Of a stretch of DNA of 64,000 nt, positions 10,935 to 22,139 are shown piece after piece. The DNA is taken from contig CM072341.1 of assembly GCA_036874045.1 (NCBI GenBank), positions 9,994,501 through 10,058,500 on the forward strand, given 5' to 3'. The position numbers and the translations under genes were made by a program. Numbering within the stretch: the stretch's first letter is position 1; each line of letters starts with the position of its first letter. Origin of the DNA: Cymodocea nodosa. Taxonomy: Eukaryota; Streptophyta; Magnoliopsida; Alismatales; Cymodoceaceae. The notes below the pieces were generated by a model, which worked only from the letters and a program-made list of their open reading frames with translations, did not search any database and was not told the DNA's origin.

Positions 10935-12010
10935 TTACGCATAGACAGCAGGGCTTAAATCCAAACTAGATCCACGGCCCACGAAACCCTGCAGTAAAAA
11001 TGGTTTAAGACGATGGTCATTGACCTTAGTTAAACTCCCACTCTTAGGGTCTTCTATTTCCATAGCTCCATGTGGGAATATACTTTTAACCACAAAAGGT
11101 CCAGTCCACCTAGATCTGAGTTTTCCAGGACAAAGATGCAATTTGGAATTGTATAATAATACCTACTGCTCTATTTCAAAATCCTTGCGTAAAAGCTTGC
11201 TATCATGAAACACATTGTTTCGCTCCTTAGCAATACTCGAATTCTCATATGCCTTACGCCGTATTTCTTCCAGCTCAACTAGTTGGAAAGATCTTTTACT
11301 ACCAGCAGCTTTTAAATCCAAATTAAGCTTCTTTATCGCCCATAAGGCCTTATGTTCTAGTTCCACCGGTAGGTGACATGCTTTTCCGTACACTACTCTA
11401 TATGGGGACATTTTCAGAACTAACTTATATGCTATACGGTAAGCCCATAATGCTTCATCTAACTTTTCAGCCCAGTCTTTTGTTGACTTTCCTACTATCT
11501 TTTCTAGAATTTGCTTAATTTGTTTATTCGCATTCTCCACTTGCCCATTTGTTTGCGGGTGATAAGGGGTAGTCATTTTGTGCGTTACACCATATCTTTT
11601 CATTAACGCTTCAAAACTCCTGTTACAAAAGTGGGTGCCCCTATCACTTAAAATTGCTCATGGAATACCAAACCTGGCAAAAATATGACTCTTAATAAAA
11701 TTTACTACGACTTTTGAGTCACAAGTACGAGTGGGTATGGCCTCCACCCACTTTGACACATAATCAATGACCAAGAGAATATACATGAAACCTCTAGAGT
11801 TAGGGAATGGTCCCATGAAATCAATGCCCCAAACATCAAATATCTCTACCTCAATGATAGGAGTGAGCGACATCATGTTTCTCCTTGTAAGTTTGCCTAC
11901 CCTTTGACGTTCAGCACAGTTCTTTACAAAAGAGTATGCATCCTTATGTAGTGTAGGCCAGAAGAAACCACATTGCAAAACCTTTGTGGGTGTCTTGAGA
12001 GGATTGAGAT
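10935..12010 (-). pseudogene. pol: Integrase C-terminal part of Gypsy-1 pol, split by Copia-A
   Basis: Joins 5'-ward to 22140 once Copia-A and one copy of its TSD are removed; the frame then runs straight across (GGHL then NPLKTPTKVLQCGFFWPTLHKDA-like sequence). Integrase catalytic core: first Asp in GIDFMGPFP, second in SDRGTHF, Glu in PQTNGQVENANKQ. The C-terminal block is [12 protein letters not shown], ending in stop at 10935. In-frame stops lie at about 11658 (GIP then TGA, likely from CGA or AGA) and 11163. Cysteines of the zinc-binding N-terminus are partly degraded (CAERQRVG). Confidence 0.9.
12006..12010. repeat. Target site duplication of Copia-A (GAGAT), left copy
   Basis: GAGAT at 12006-12010 and again at 22140-22144, directly flanking the Copia-A LTRs. 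Removing the element and one copy restores the Gypsy-1 integrase frame. Confidence 0.95.
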
Positions 12011-13659
12011 TGTTGAGTATTTTTGTTTTGATGATGTGTGCTGAATGAAAATAATCATATTTGCTCAATTACTATTGCTTGTGAAAAGAAATTAAAATCA
12101 TCAATTAATATAGAAAAAGCTTACTGATATAAATACTTGTCTATATTGGATCTGAAGTTAATAACTAGTCGTTTCGTTGCATTAATTTCTCATTTAGCTA
12201 AACGTTAAGTTAACGTGTGTTTTTATTGAAAAGCATGATATGTTTTAATGTTATATCTTCTGTATCATGAACAGTGCACGTTTAGACAACTCGTTAAGTT
12301 AGAGTTTTGTTTGTATAGAGGTCACGTGAGAACTCGTTAAGTTAGAGGCTTAAAGGTTAAAATAGGTCACGTGATAACTCGTTAAGTTAGTGAGTAAAAG
12401 AAGAGACGAACTCGTTAAGTTAGTGTTATACACGTGGTGAAATTATAAGTTACGAATGTTGTATTATATCACGTGAGGTGCACATGTTTAACTCGTTAAG
12501 TTAACATAACTAAACGCGTTGAGTTGCTATATTGAACACTAAGGCAACGCGTTAGGTTAGCGTTATAAACTTAAGTTGTTATTTTTGCACATGGTAAAAT
12601 TCTTATTATAAAAACCTTTGTTTATTACTGGTTCGTTGAGTTATCATAATACAACGGAGATGGTTCGTTGAGATAGCATAACGCCACGGACATAGTTCGT
12701 TGAGTTAGCTACAGTACTTGTCACGTGAAATGGCACATGAGGAATTCGTTAAGTTAGAAACGTTAAGTTATATATATACTTGTGTTACTCGTTTAGTTAA
12801 CATTAAAGTAACGACTTCTTATTACACTGATGAAAAACTTTTGGACGAGAAAGTTTATTTTGCAGGAAATTTTTCAGAGATCCAGGACTAATGATTAAAG
12901 AAAATTCGAAATATAAACGTGGGTTAGAAAGTGTGTGTTTCGATGAAGGAAAAAGAAAAGGCATGGAGAAGTGGAAAACTGGTGGTGGTTAAACATGAAG
13001 GATATGCATGAAATGAAGATACAGTATAAAAGGCATAGAATTCTTGTTGATCAATTTATCCTTGCACACAAAAAGAAAAATCTTTTCAAGGATCAAACCA
13101 TCCCTACACACCAAAAGAAAATTCTTTTTCAGGGATGAAAAAACACCTTCTCGGGGAAAAGTTCTCAAGTGGAAGAAAGTTCAGTGAAGCATAAAAAGGT
13201 AAGATTTTCGTCACTAAAGATTTACAATCTCTCAAGTGGAAGAAAGTTCAGTGAAGCATAAAAAGGTAAGATTTTCGTCACTGAAGATTTGAAGTATCAG
13301 AAGAAAGCAAATTCAGTGAAGCATGAAAAGACAAGATATTCATCACTGAAGAATTGCTGAAGAAGAAAAAGAAGAAGAAGAAAGATATCAAACAGGGAGA
13401 AATGTTTTAAATTCTGCAAATTAGTTTTCTCTATTTGTAGTTATGAAATTGTTTAGATGATACATGGTATCGAAATATAATTGCATCTACAATTTCTGAG
13501 GAGAATTGAATTGTATATTGTAATTGAAACCTTGAATAAAAATGATTTTATGAGAACAATGTCTCGACTTGTTTTTGAGTTTTAAAGTTTCAATTATATT
13601 TCAGAAAATATTAAAAATACACAATTCACCTCCCTTTTGTGTAGCCATACGATCCTATA
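12011..13659 (+). mobile_element. 5' LTR of Copia-A
   Basis: 1649 bp, TGTTGAG...CCTATA (final CA changed to TA). It is 67 bp longer than the 3' LTR because of a tandem duplication at 13163-13296. TATA box TATAAAAG is at 13025-13032. The first-transcribed part holds hairpins pairing TTCAGTGA with TCACTGAA. Confidence 0.95.
12180..13032 (+). promoter_or_regulatory. U3 promoter of LTR-S: CGTTRAGTTA array, CACGTG boxes, TATA box
   Basis: More than ten same-direction copies of CGTTAAGTTA/CGTTGAGTTA and close variants lie between about 12200 and 12830. They are interspersed with CACGTG at 12323, 12368, 12431, 12470 and 12722. TATAAAAG at 13025-13032 follows about 200 nt later. The array is conserved in the other LTR-S copies. 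CACGTG is the plant G-box bound by bHLH/bZIP factors; the CGTTRAGTTA binder is unknown (MYB-like is a guess). Confidence 0.65.
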
Positions 13660-13661
13660 AG

Positions 13662-13673
13662 TGGTATCAGAGC
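13662..13673 (+). other. Primer binding site of Copia-A (initiator Met tRNA)
   Basis: TGGTATCAGAGC, two bases after the 5' LTR, complementary to the 3' end of plant initiator-Met tRNA, standard for Ty1/copia. Confidence 0.95.
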
Positions 13674-13859
13674 TTTGTTAATAATCTTTGATATAAAATC
13701 GATACCAACTTATTTAATATCATTGCTTATTCTACCTTCCTTGTTTTTAAACAGAAATTAATATCTGAGCATACGTTTAACTCTATTGATTTAAGGCTCA
13801 AGTTGTTTTAAAGTTTTGAGACTGTTTAAAATCAAATAGGTTGAAAAATCTAAGGTAAA

Positions 13860-16190
13860 ATGGCTACTGGAAATGGTAATTTTTCTTTATATGAAGGCCA
13901 AAATCTTAATCGTCCTCCTTTATTTGATGGAATACATTTTGAATATTGGAAATATAGGATGACTATTTTTCTTCAAAGTATAGATCATAAGTTGTGGTTC
14001 ATGATTTCTAAACCATATACTCCGTTAACTACTCCTTATAATACTTGGACAATTACTGAAAAAGAAAATGAAACTCTGAATGCTAAGGGCTTAAATATTT
14101 TATTTTGTGCATTGAGTTATGAACAGTTCAGTAAAGTGTCGGCATATAAATCTGCTTATGAGGTGTGACATGCATTAGAAGTTTCACATGAAGGTACTTC
14201 TCAAGTTAAAGAGACAAAAATAAACATGTTGATTCATAAGTATGAACTCTTTAAGATGCATGAAGATGAAAATATTTCTGAGATGTTTTCCAGATTTCTT
14301 GATATCATAAACTCATTAAAATGTTTAGGAAAGAATTTTGAACAGAAGGATTTGGTGAGGAAAATTCTCAGATCTCTAAGTTCTAAATGGTCTCAGAAAG
14401 TAACATCAATTGAGGAATCACGAGATTTAAATGTTTATTCTATGAATGAACTTATAGGAAAATTAAGAGCTTATGAAGTTCAATTAAATGAATCATTGAG
14501 TCACAACAAACTAAAAATGAAGAAATAAATAGCCTTCAAAATTAATTCAGATTCTGATATATCTACTAATTCTAACGAGGATTTGATTTTGCTGACTAGG
14601 AAATTCAAGAAAGCATGGAAAAAGCTAGGAAACAGCAAAGGAACAAAAATGATAAACCCTCAACATCAAAATCATTGAATGACAAGAATTCTTCATCTAG
14701 AAAGTATGTATGTTACAACTATAAGAAACCTGGACATCTTTCTCCAGATTGTTCTATGAGGAAAAATGAAAAGCAAAGTAGGACAAATCAGAAGAAGACG
14801 GCTCAGAAAACTTAAAAAAAGTTTTACAAGAAAAAGGCTTTGAAGGTCACTTGGGATGACACATCTGAAGAGTCTGAATCTGAGGAATCAGCATCAAAAT
14901 CTTCACATTTAGAAGGAGAACAAAAGTTAGAAGGCGTTGCTCATGTGTGCTTCATGGCAGATGAGTCTGAGGAGGAAACAACATCAAAATGGATCTTGGA
15001 CAGTGGAGCGTCAAGTCACATGACCGGACAAAAAAGTCTATTACAAAATTTTACAAATACCATGAAAGGAAGTGTAACATTTGGAAACAAAAGCAAAGAT
15101 AAAATCATAGGTATGGGCAATGTTCAAATAACTCCTACTTGTGTTATTTCGAATGTACTATATGTAGAAAACCTAGAATTTAATTTGCTGAGTGTCATAG
15201 AACTAACTGAAAATGGATATTATGTAGTATTTGAAGATAATGTATGCAAAATAATTGATAAAAATACAGATGAAATTAAGTTTATTGCTAAAAGAAAAGG
15301 TTCTATATGTATTTTATCTTTACCTTCTAGTGTAGTTGATTTAAATTCATGTTTGCTAGCTGAAACTAGTGATGCATATCTATGGCATAGAAGGATTGGG
15401 CATATAAATATGAGACTATTACATAAACTATCTAGAAAACATTTAGTGAGAGGTTTACCAAAGATTAAATACTCAAAGAACTTTATGTGTGATGCATGTG
15501 AGTTAGGTAAACTTCACAAAAACTCTTTTAAATCCAAAACTGATATTTCAAGCAAGAGAGTCTTAGAACTTATACATATGGATCTATTTGGACCAACAAG
15601 AATCATGAGTCTTGGTGGTAAACAGTATGTATTTGTTTTAGTAGATGACTTCTCTATATACACTTGGGTATATTTTATAGCATCTAAGACAGAAGTTTTT
15701 GAAAAATTTAAAATGTTTAGCAATTTTGTTCAAAATGAGCAAAGTGTCTCTATTCAAAAACTTAGGAGTGATCATGGAACTGAATTTGATAATGATCAAA
15801 TGGATAACTATTGTAATGAGCATGGCATTGATCACAGATTTTCACTGTGTTGCTGTTGCTGAATATGTTGTTGTTGCACTGTGTTGCACTCAGATTCTGT
15901 GGATAAGGCAAACTTTAGAAGATTTTGGATTATCTTATGATACAATTGAGATTTATTGTGACAATAGTTCTGCAATAAATCTTTCCAAAAATCCTGTATT
16001 ACATTCAAGAGCAAAGCATATAGAGGTTAGACATCATTTTCTAAGAGATAACGTAATTAAAGGAAAAATTAAATTAGAATTTGTGTCTAGTAAAAATCAA
16101 TTAGCTGATATATTTACAAAACCTCTAGACGAAAATACATTCTGCAACATTAGATTAAATTTAGGTATTTGTAAGATATGCGATGTGTAA
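13860..16190 (+). pseudogene. pol: Gag-pol remnant of Copia-A (SIRE type), internally deleted
   Basis: Start ATG 13860 (MATGNGNF), same as Copia-C. Gag: PPLFDG..FEYWKYRM and LQSIDHKLWFMI (13860-14168), stop TGA at 14166 where Copia-C has TGG; continues 14226-14528; zinc knuckle CYNYKKPGHLSPDC with its second Cys changed to Tyr (about 14710). The frame at 14840-15862 holds the protease DSGASSHMTG (about 15000), the pre-integrase block with WHRRIGHI, and integrase first Asp (HMDLFGP) and second Asp (SDHGTEFDN). At about 15845 it is joined to RNase H (LWIRQTLEDFG, NQLADIFTKPLDE) ending at 16190. RT, the third integrase residue and early RNase H are deleted. Gag passes directly into EEETTSKW before the protease, with no coiled-coil linker, unlike Copia-C. 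Confidence 0.9.
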
Positions 16191-17774
16191 AATGCTTAAA
16201 CTCCACATAAAAAGATAAATATTATTGATGATGTTGTTCACCTCATAGATATTATATACTTATTATAAATATCTAAAGTAATATCTAAACTGCTGCTTAA
16301 GATATTATGTATTTATTGTAAAATCATAGTAGTATCTTATTGATTTTAAGTAGTTTTTTAATTTTAATGGTTTTTACCATTTTAAGTGGAAGTGTAAATG
16401 AAAAACATTAAATACTTCTAACATTCTGAAATTTTGATTAAATGTTTTCTTTGAATCAAGGAAAATGCATATGATCATGCAAAAATTTGACTTAATTGAT
16501 TAAACTTGTAGAATAAGTTATATGTAACTCATCTTAAACTATTAATCAAAAGTATAAGCTTATTGAAACTAATTCATATTCTCAATACAGTCATAGAAGT
16601 AAAAATTGTATGAGATTTGTGTTTTATTGCATTTGTATTAATGGAATACATATATACTGTGCTTAAAATGAAAAGTACTTATAAAGTGAAAATCTTTGAG
16701 AGTTTATTGATCAGTTTGATCACGAGCCTTTTGTACTTGAGCAGATAGGTATGTAAGGATTGTTGTCTCGAAAAAGGATTCTTTAAATCTGGCAACCTAA
16801 GGTCCTGATCAGATCTGAGATTGTTGACTGAAAGCTCATTACACGGGTACATTAGAAAGCTCTTGTATGATTCAAGCTTTTCAAACTAACTTTTAAAGAA
16901 AATTATCAATATTTACTGTTTTGAAAAGAAAAAGTTGTTTCATTAATTACAGATATCTTTGAATCGCATATAGTTTATACCAATATAACTACTAATTTAT
17001 TGAATCAACATTAGTACTTTTGAAAACATTTATTTGAGATACATTCTTTTATTCTCCTTGAATTAATCGAATTGAGTTCAAAGTTGTGTTTTGATTCATA
17101 TATAGTAGGAATTGATTTTGGAAATCATTTTTGATGATGTCAGGATAACGGAAGTCTCTGAAAAGAAAATGTAAAAGTATAGTTATACTTAACATCTATT
17201 GTCACTACAAGTATATTTTGTATTTTGATTGAATATATTTGAAGTATATTTGTAGGGGGAGCATTAAAAATGTCAAAAACAAATTAATATAATTTAAAAT
17301 ACAAATCCTAGTTAATCTGAATTAATGTCCTCTTAGAATCTTGATGAAATAATTTAAAAAGACAAATAAACTATTCTAGATTCAAAAGACAAAATGTTCA
17401 AATAGTTTACAATGTTCTCAAGATAATGTTAAGTTTAGCATGTGTGTTGTTTTCGGAACGTTTTAGTTGGAAGCATCTGAAACTTGTTTAAGTGTACTAA
17501 CTAGACATTATGTTAGATAAGGTAACGTGTAAAACTGCCTCTAGACAGCGTTTTACTCGTTAGGTTAATTAACTCAACGAGTTATACTTGAATATTTCGG
17601 GTACTTTGATTGAATAAGCTTTATTCAATATTTATTTTATTTCTAAACCCGACTTATCTTCACGTTGAGTTATACGCCTAAAAACCCTATTTAAACACTT
17701 ATAACACGGGGACTTAGGTTATTTGTAGACTTTGTCAAGAAAATCTTTCCTGCTTGTTGTTGTTACAACCTGCG
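16191..17774 (+). promoter_or_regulatory. Spacer between pol and accessory ORF in Copia-A
   Basis: No coding sequence. Near its end a dyad ACTCGTTAGGTTAA/TTAACTCAACGAGT (about 17550-17585) and a CGTTGAGTTA are followed by TATTTAAA at about 17690, some 80 nt before the accessory ATG. Copia-B keeps the same TATTTAAA-to-ATG arrangement but lacks about 0.7 kb of the spacer. A possible internal promoter. Confidence 0.4.
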
Positions 17775-20048
17775 ATGTTAGTCTCCAAGTACTACAAAGG
17801 TCGTGGCAGAGGAAAAGGCAAAAGCATAAGAGATGCAAAAGGAAAAGAAATAGAGAATGATGAAGTTCCACGTACTTGGTTCAAGAAAATATTTCGAGTG
17901 GACAAAAGGTTAGAAGAACTTTATAGAGATTAGTTCTTTTCTCAAGATATATTAGATGAAGTTAGACAAGAACTTCAACATACTGATGCAAGTATTACAT
18001 ACATGGGTATTCGAAGTAAATATGATAGAGAATACAGAATGAAATGTGCTTAGATTGCATTTTTGGAACAATATGCAAAATATTTGGAAAAAGGTGTAGG
18101 TTCATCAAATAGAACTCCTTAAACTCCTATGAATGGTACAAGACTACATGCATTTGAGGAAGAGCATGAATCAACTATCCCTACTCCTTTATATTCAAAA
18201 CAAGTAGAATCAGATATTGCTGTAGACAAAACAAAAGTTGATAGTCTTCGAAAGGCCGTTGCAATAGAAAGTGTCTTAGAAGAATTAAAGCAGAAAACTT
18301 TTATGGAGCAATTTGAAAAGAAAACAGCAATACTTGAAGAGGAGAAACAGAAATGTTATAGTAGAAGGAAAATCAGAAAAGTTATGTCTTCAAAGACAAA
18401 GTCTATTGAAAAAGGAAAATCATATGAAAATTTATTTCCAAAGGACAATGTATGTCTAGACATTGTACCTTTTTGTGCATCTGATAAACTCATCAGTTCC
18501 GAACACACTGAAACTGATGAAGATAATGAAACTTTATTTTCCCTTGCTAGAAAGCTTGAGAAGAAATACAAGTCAAATATGAGCTCAAGTTTTTCTATTA
18601 GTACAAGTCCTAATGACGTAGAAATTGACAAATCAGAGCATCAGGCACTTGACATTGAACAAGTTATTGTAGATATAATTGACAATGTTGAGGCAGTAAC
18701 TAGTTCACAGGCTGAATTGTCTGGAGTAGCAGATATTGAAATTGTTAAAACTCCAGAAGAGCTAAAAGTTAACTAGCCTTCTACTGAATCTATAGAAGCA
18801 GAGTCTGAGAATTCACAGCATGAATCAATGGAAATATCTATTGAACAAAATGAACAATTACAGACAGATACACCGGTTGTAGAATTTGTGGAAAAATTGT
18901 ACTCTGAACATTCTATAGAGACTGAACAGATGAATGTTGAGCATATTGACAATGTTCCTAACACTGTTGAAGCTAAAGAATCAAGCTTACTTGAGCAGCT
19001 TCAAGATAATATTTTGGAAGAGGAACAACATGACATTCATTTTGAAGAAGAGGTTCCTGAAGATGAATTAAACTCTGAATCACGGCTTTAGGTATCACCT
19101 TCTTTGTGTACAATATTAAACATTCAAGGTAATACAATTCATTTTAGATCTGAAGAAGCATTGCAGAAATACAATAATCTGATTACATGTCAGATTCTAC
19201 ATGCTCGTCCAATAAAATTCAGAAATTTGATGGACATAAGAGATCTATTTGAGTTTCAAGGCCTCATTAAATTCTTGCCAGTAGGAACGAAATGGAAGCA
19301 ATACACAGAGCTTATTATAGCTTTTTATAGCAATTTGGTCAAGAATGGAAATTTTCTAAAAACTCAAATAAATGAATAGGAGTTTATATTATCTCCTGAG
19401 TTAATTTTTGAAGTTTTGGGATTAAAGAATGAAGGTGTTGTTGTTACAAACAGATTTGACATGATAAGACAACTAGAATGGAACATTCAGTCTTTATCAA
19501 AAATTCCAGATGTATATTCTGAAATGAGATTAATGGAAAATCTGAATGCAGAGGCAATGTTTATTACAAATATATTGCATGCAAATTTATTTGAGAGAGT
19601 TGGACACAATATGGAAGTCAGCAGAAGTTGTTTATATGCAACTTATAGCTTGTAGAATAGAATTCAAATCAATTGGTTTGATGTTTTCACTTCTCAACTA
19701 CAGCATATGAGTTCAAAGTTATTTTATGGTGATGTTGTATGTAGACTCATTGCAAGCCAATTGAATTTATCCGATTGGCCCTCTGAAACTAAAGGCATGA
19801 GAGCCTTTAGTGTCAAAGATTTGCAAAAATTCCAGGCCATGCATAAACCTCAACGAGAACAACAACAACAACCTGATACAGACCATATACAACAACAACA
19901 ACAACAAAGTTATTCAGTTCAAGCAGAACAGCAAACCCAGCTACCTCCTGACTTAGATGTAGTGCTTAACGACATCAGAAATGATATTAGGCATCTAGGA
20001 GATAAAATATGTAATGCTATAAGTGATATACTCAAGAGGGGTCGCTAA
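17775..20048 (+). pseudogene. Accessory ORF of Copia-A with plant-transposon-protein-like domain
   Basis: Function unknown. One frame of 757 codons from ATG 17775 to TAA 20046, with no frameshift but seven in-frame stops (17931, 18051, 18120, 18774, 19089, 19377, 19653). Several are TAG/TAA where Copia-B has CAG/CAA. Parts: basic Gly/Arg/Lys start (KGRGRGKGKS); helical region; Glu/Ser-rich acidic middle; conserved block at residues about 444-660 (RSEEALQKYN, LFEFQGLIKF, FYSNLV, LGLKNEG, NRIQINW, LFYGD); Gln-rich stretch at about 694-712; short helical C-terminus (VLNDIRNDIRHLGDKI). The conserved block matches the Gypsy-2 ORF at 5158-2914. It sits where SIRE elements usually have an env-like ORF, but I see no signal peptide or membrane segment. 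Confidence 0.8.
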
Positions 20049-20543
20049 CTGTTTTTGTTTGTTTCTGAATACAAAATGTAATGTTTGTATTACTTGTTTG
20101 ATTCTTTGAACAATACATTGGTTTCTGTAAATGTTTACAATTCTTATTATTGTTTACAGAAAGAGTTGTTGTAAATATATCTCTTAATTCAAAAGGGGGA
20201 GAAATGTTAATTATCTTTTACAATTCTTACTTATCTTTTTGATTAATGACAAAAAGGGGGAGAAATATTATAAAAAGATAATTATGATCTTAATTGCATA
20301 TATATATTATTAAAAGGAGATGCTATTTTGAATGGTTATTATAATCTGACAGATGATAATTAGAAAACTGATACTTATATAATTATTGACATTTGAGAGG
20401 TAAAATTTACACAAACAATAGAAATAAGCTTAAGTGAACTTAAGTCAACAAACAAGTTTGTTGAATTAAAAATTAACCCAACGAAGGTGCTTTGTTGAGT
20501 TATACATATTTCATAATTGATTTAATATGGTTTTGTCATCATC
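20049..20543 (+). other. 3' untranslated region of Copia-A with extra PPT-like tracts
   Basis: No coding sequence. Two AAAAGGGGGAGAAA tracts at about 20193 and 20253 resemble the true PPT at 20544-20557. Copia-B has one such extra tract (about 50427-50445). Confidence 0.6.
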
Positions 20544-20557
20544 AAAAAAGGGGAGAT
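20544..20557 (+). other. Polypurine tract of Copia-A
   Basis: AAAAAAGGGGAGAT immediately before the 3' LTR, the priming site for plus-strand DNA synthesis. Confidence 0.85.
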
Positions 20558-22139
20558 TGTTGAGTATTTTTGTTTTGATGATGTGTGCTGAATGAAAATA
20601 ATCATATTTGCTCAATTACTATTGCTTGTGAAAAGAAATTAAAATCATCAATTAATACAGAAAAAGCTTACTAATAAAAATACTTGTCTGTATTGGATCT
20701 GAAGTTAATAATTAATTGTTTCGTTGCATTAATTTCTCATTTAGCTAAACGTTAAGTTAACATGTGTTTTTATTGAAAAGCATGATATGTTTTAATGTTA
20801 TATCTTCTGTATCATAAACAGTGCACGTTTAGACAACTCGTTAAGTTAGAGTTTTGTTTGTATAGAGGTCACGTGAGAACTCGTTAAGTTAGAGGCTTAA
20901 AGGTTAAAATAGGTCACGTGATAACTCGTTAAGTTAGTGAGTAAAAGAAGAGATGAACTCGTTAAGTTAGTATTATACACGTGGTGAAATTATAAGTTAC
21001 GAATGTTGTATTGTATCATGTGAGGTACACATGTTTAACTCGTTAAGTTAACATAACTAAACGCGTTGAGTTGCTATATTGAACACTAAGGCAACGCGTT
21101 AGGTTAGCGTTATAAACTTAAGTTGTTATTTTTGCACGTGGTAAAATTCTTATTATAAAAACATTTGTTTATTACTGGTTCGTTGAGTTATCATAACACA
21201 ATGGAGATGGTTCGTTGAGATAGCATAACACCACAGACATAGTTTGTTGAGTTAGCTACAGTACTTGTCACGTGAAATGGCACATGAGGAACTCATTAAG
21301 TTAGAAACGTTAAGTTATATATATACTTGTGTTACTCGTTTAGTTAACATTAAAGTAACGACTTCTTATTACACTAATGAAAAACTTTTGGACGAGAAAG
21401 TTTATTTTGCAGGAAATTTTTCAGAGATCCAGGACTGATGATTAAAGAAAATTCAAAATATAAACGTGGGTTAGAACGTGTGTGTTTCGATGAAGGAAAA
21501 AGAAAAGACGTGGAGAAGTGGAAAACTGGTGGTGGTTAAACGTGAAGGATATGCATGAAATGAAGTTACAGTATAAAAGACATAGAATTCTCGTTGATCA
21601 ATTTATCCTTGCACACAAAAAGAAAAATCTTTTCAAGGATCAAACCATCCCTGCACACCAAAAGAAAAATCTTTTTTAGGGATGAAAAAACACCTTCTCG
21701 GGGAAAATCTCTCAAGTGGAAGAAAGTTCAGTGAAGCATAAAAAGGTAAGATTTTCGTCACTGAAGATTTGAAGTATCAGAAGAAAGCAAATTCGGTGAA
21801 GCATGAAAAGACAAGATATTCGTCACTGAAGAATTGCTGAAGAAGAAAAAGAAGAAGAAGAAAGATCTCAAACAGGGAGAAAAGTTTTAAATTCCGTAAA
21901 TTAGTTTTCTCTGTTTGTAGTTATGAAATTATTTAGATGATACATGGTATCGAAATATAATTGCATCTACAATTTCTGAGGAGAATTGAATTGTATATTG
22001 TAATTGAAACCTTGAATAAAAATGATTTTATGAAAATAATATCTCGACTTGTTTTTGAGTTTTAAAGTTTCAATTATATTTCAGAAAATATTAAAAATAC
22101 ACAATTCACCCCTCTCTTGTGTAGCCATACGATCCTACA
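20558..22139 (+). mobile_element. 3' LTR of Copia-A
   Basis: 1582 bp, TGTTGAG...GATCCTACA, followed by the TSD GAGAT at 22140-22144. TATAAAAG is at 21572-21579. It lacks the 67-bp duplication of the 5' LTR. Confidence 0.95.

Larger units (their letters stand above)
12011..22139 (+). mobile_element. Copia-A, SIRE-type Ty1/copia retrotransposon with accessory ORF
   Basis: Complete ends: 5' LTR 12011-13659, iMet PBS 13662-13673, gag-pol remnant 13860-16190, spacer, accessory ORF 17775-20048, PPT 20544-20557, 3' LTR 20558-22139, TSD GAGAT. Relative to Copia-C it lacks the 1148-bp GT-AG segment. Relative to an intact pol it lacks the end of integrase, most of RT and the start of RNase H (join near 15845). 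In a 255-nt stretch of the two LTRs I counted about six differences, all transitions, so insertion is fairly recent. Confidence 0.95.

Noticed and set aside
15841..15862. Deletion of integrase-RT-RNase H in Copia-A as a second intron
   Set aside because: Borders (TTTTC|ACTGTG) lack GT-AG signals when compared with Copia-B and Copia-C; an ordinary deletion.
16815..17550. Spacer segment present in Copia-A but absent in Copia-B as an intron
   Set aside because: The left border lacks a GT donor; short microhomology at the join favours simple deletion.
17775..20048. Accessory ORF as an envelope-like gene of SIRE elements
   Set aside because: The position fits, but no signal peptide, membrane anchor or cleavage motif is visible, and the conserved block matches a different plant transposon-associated family.
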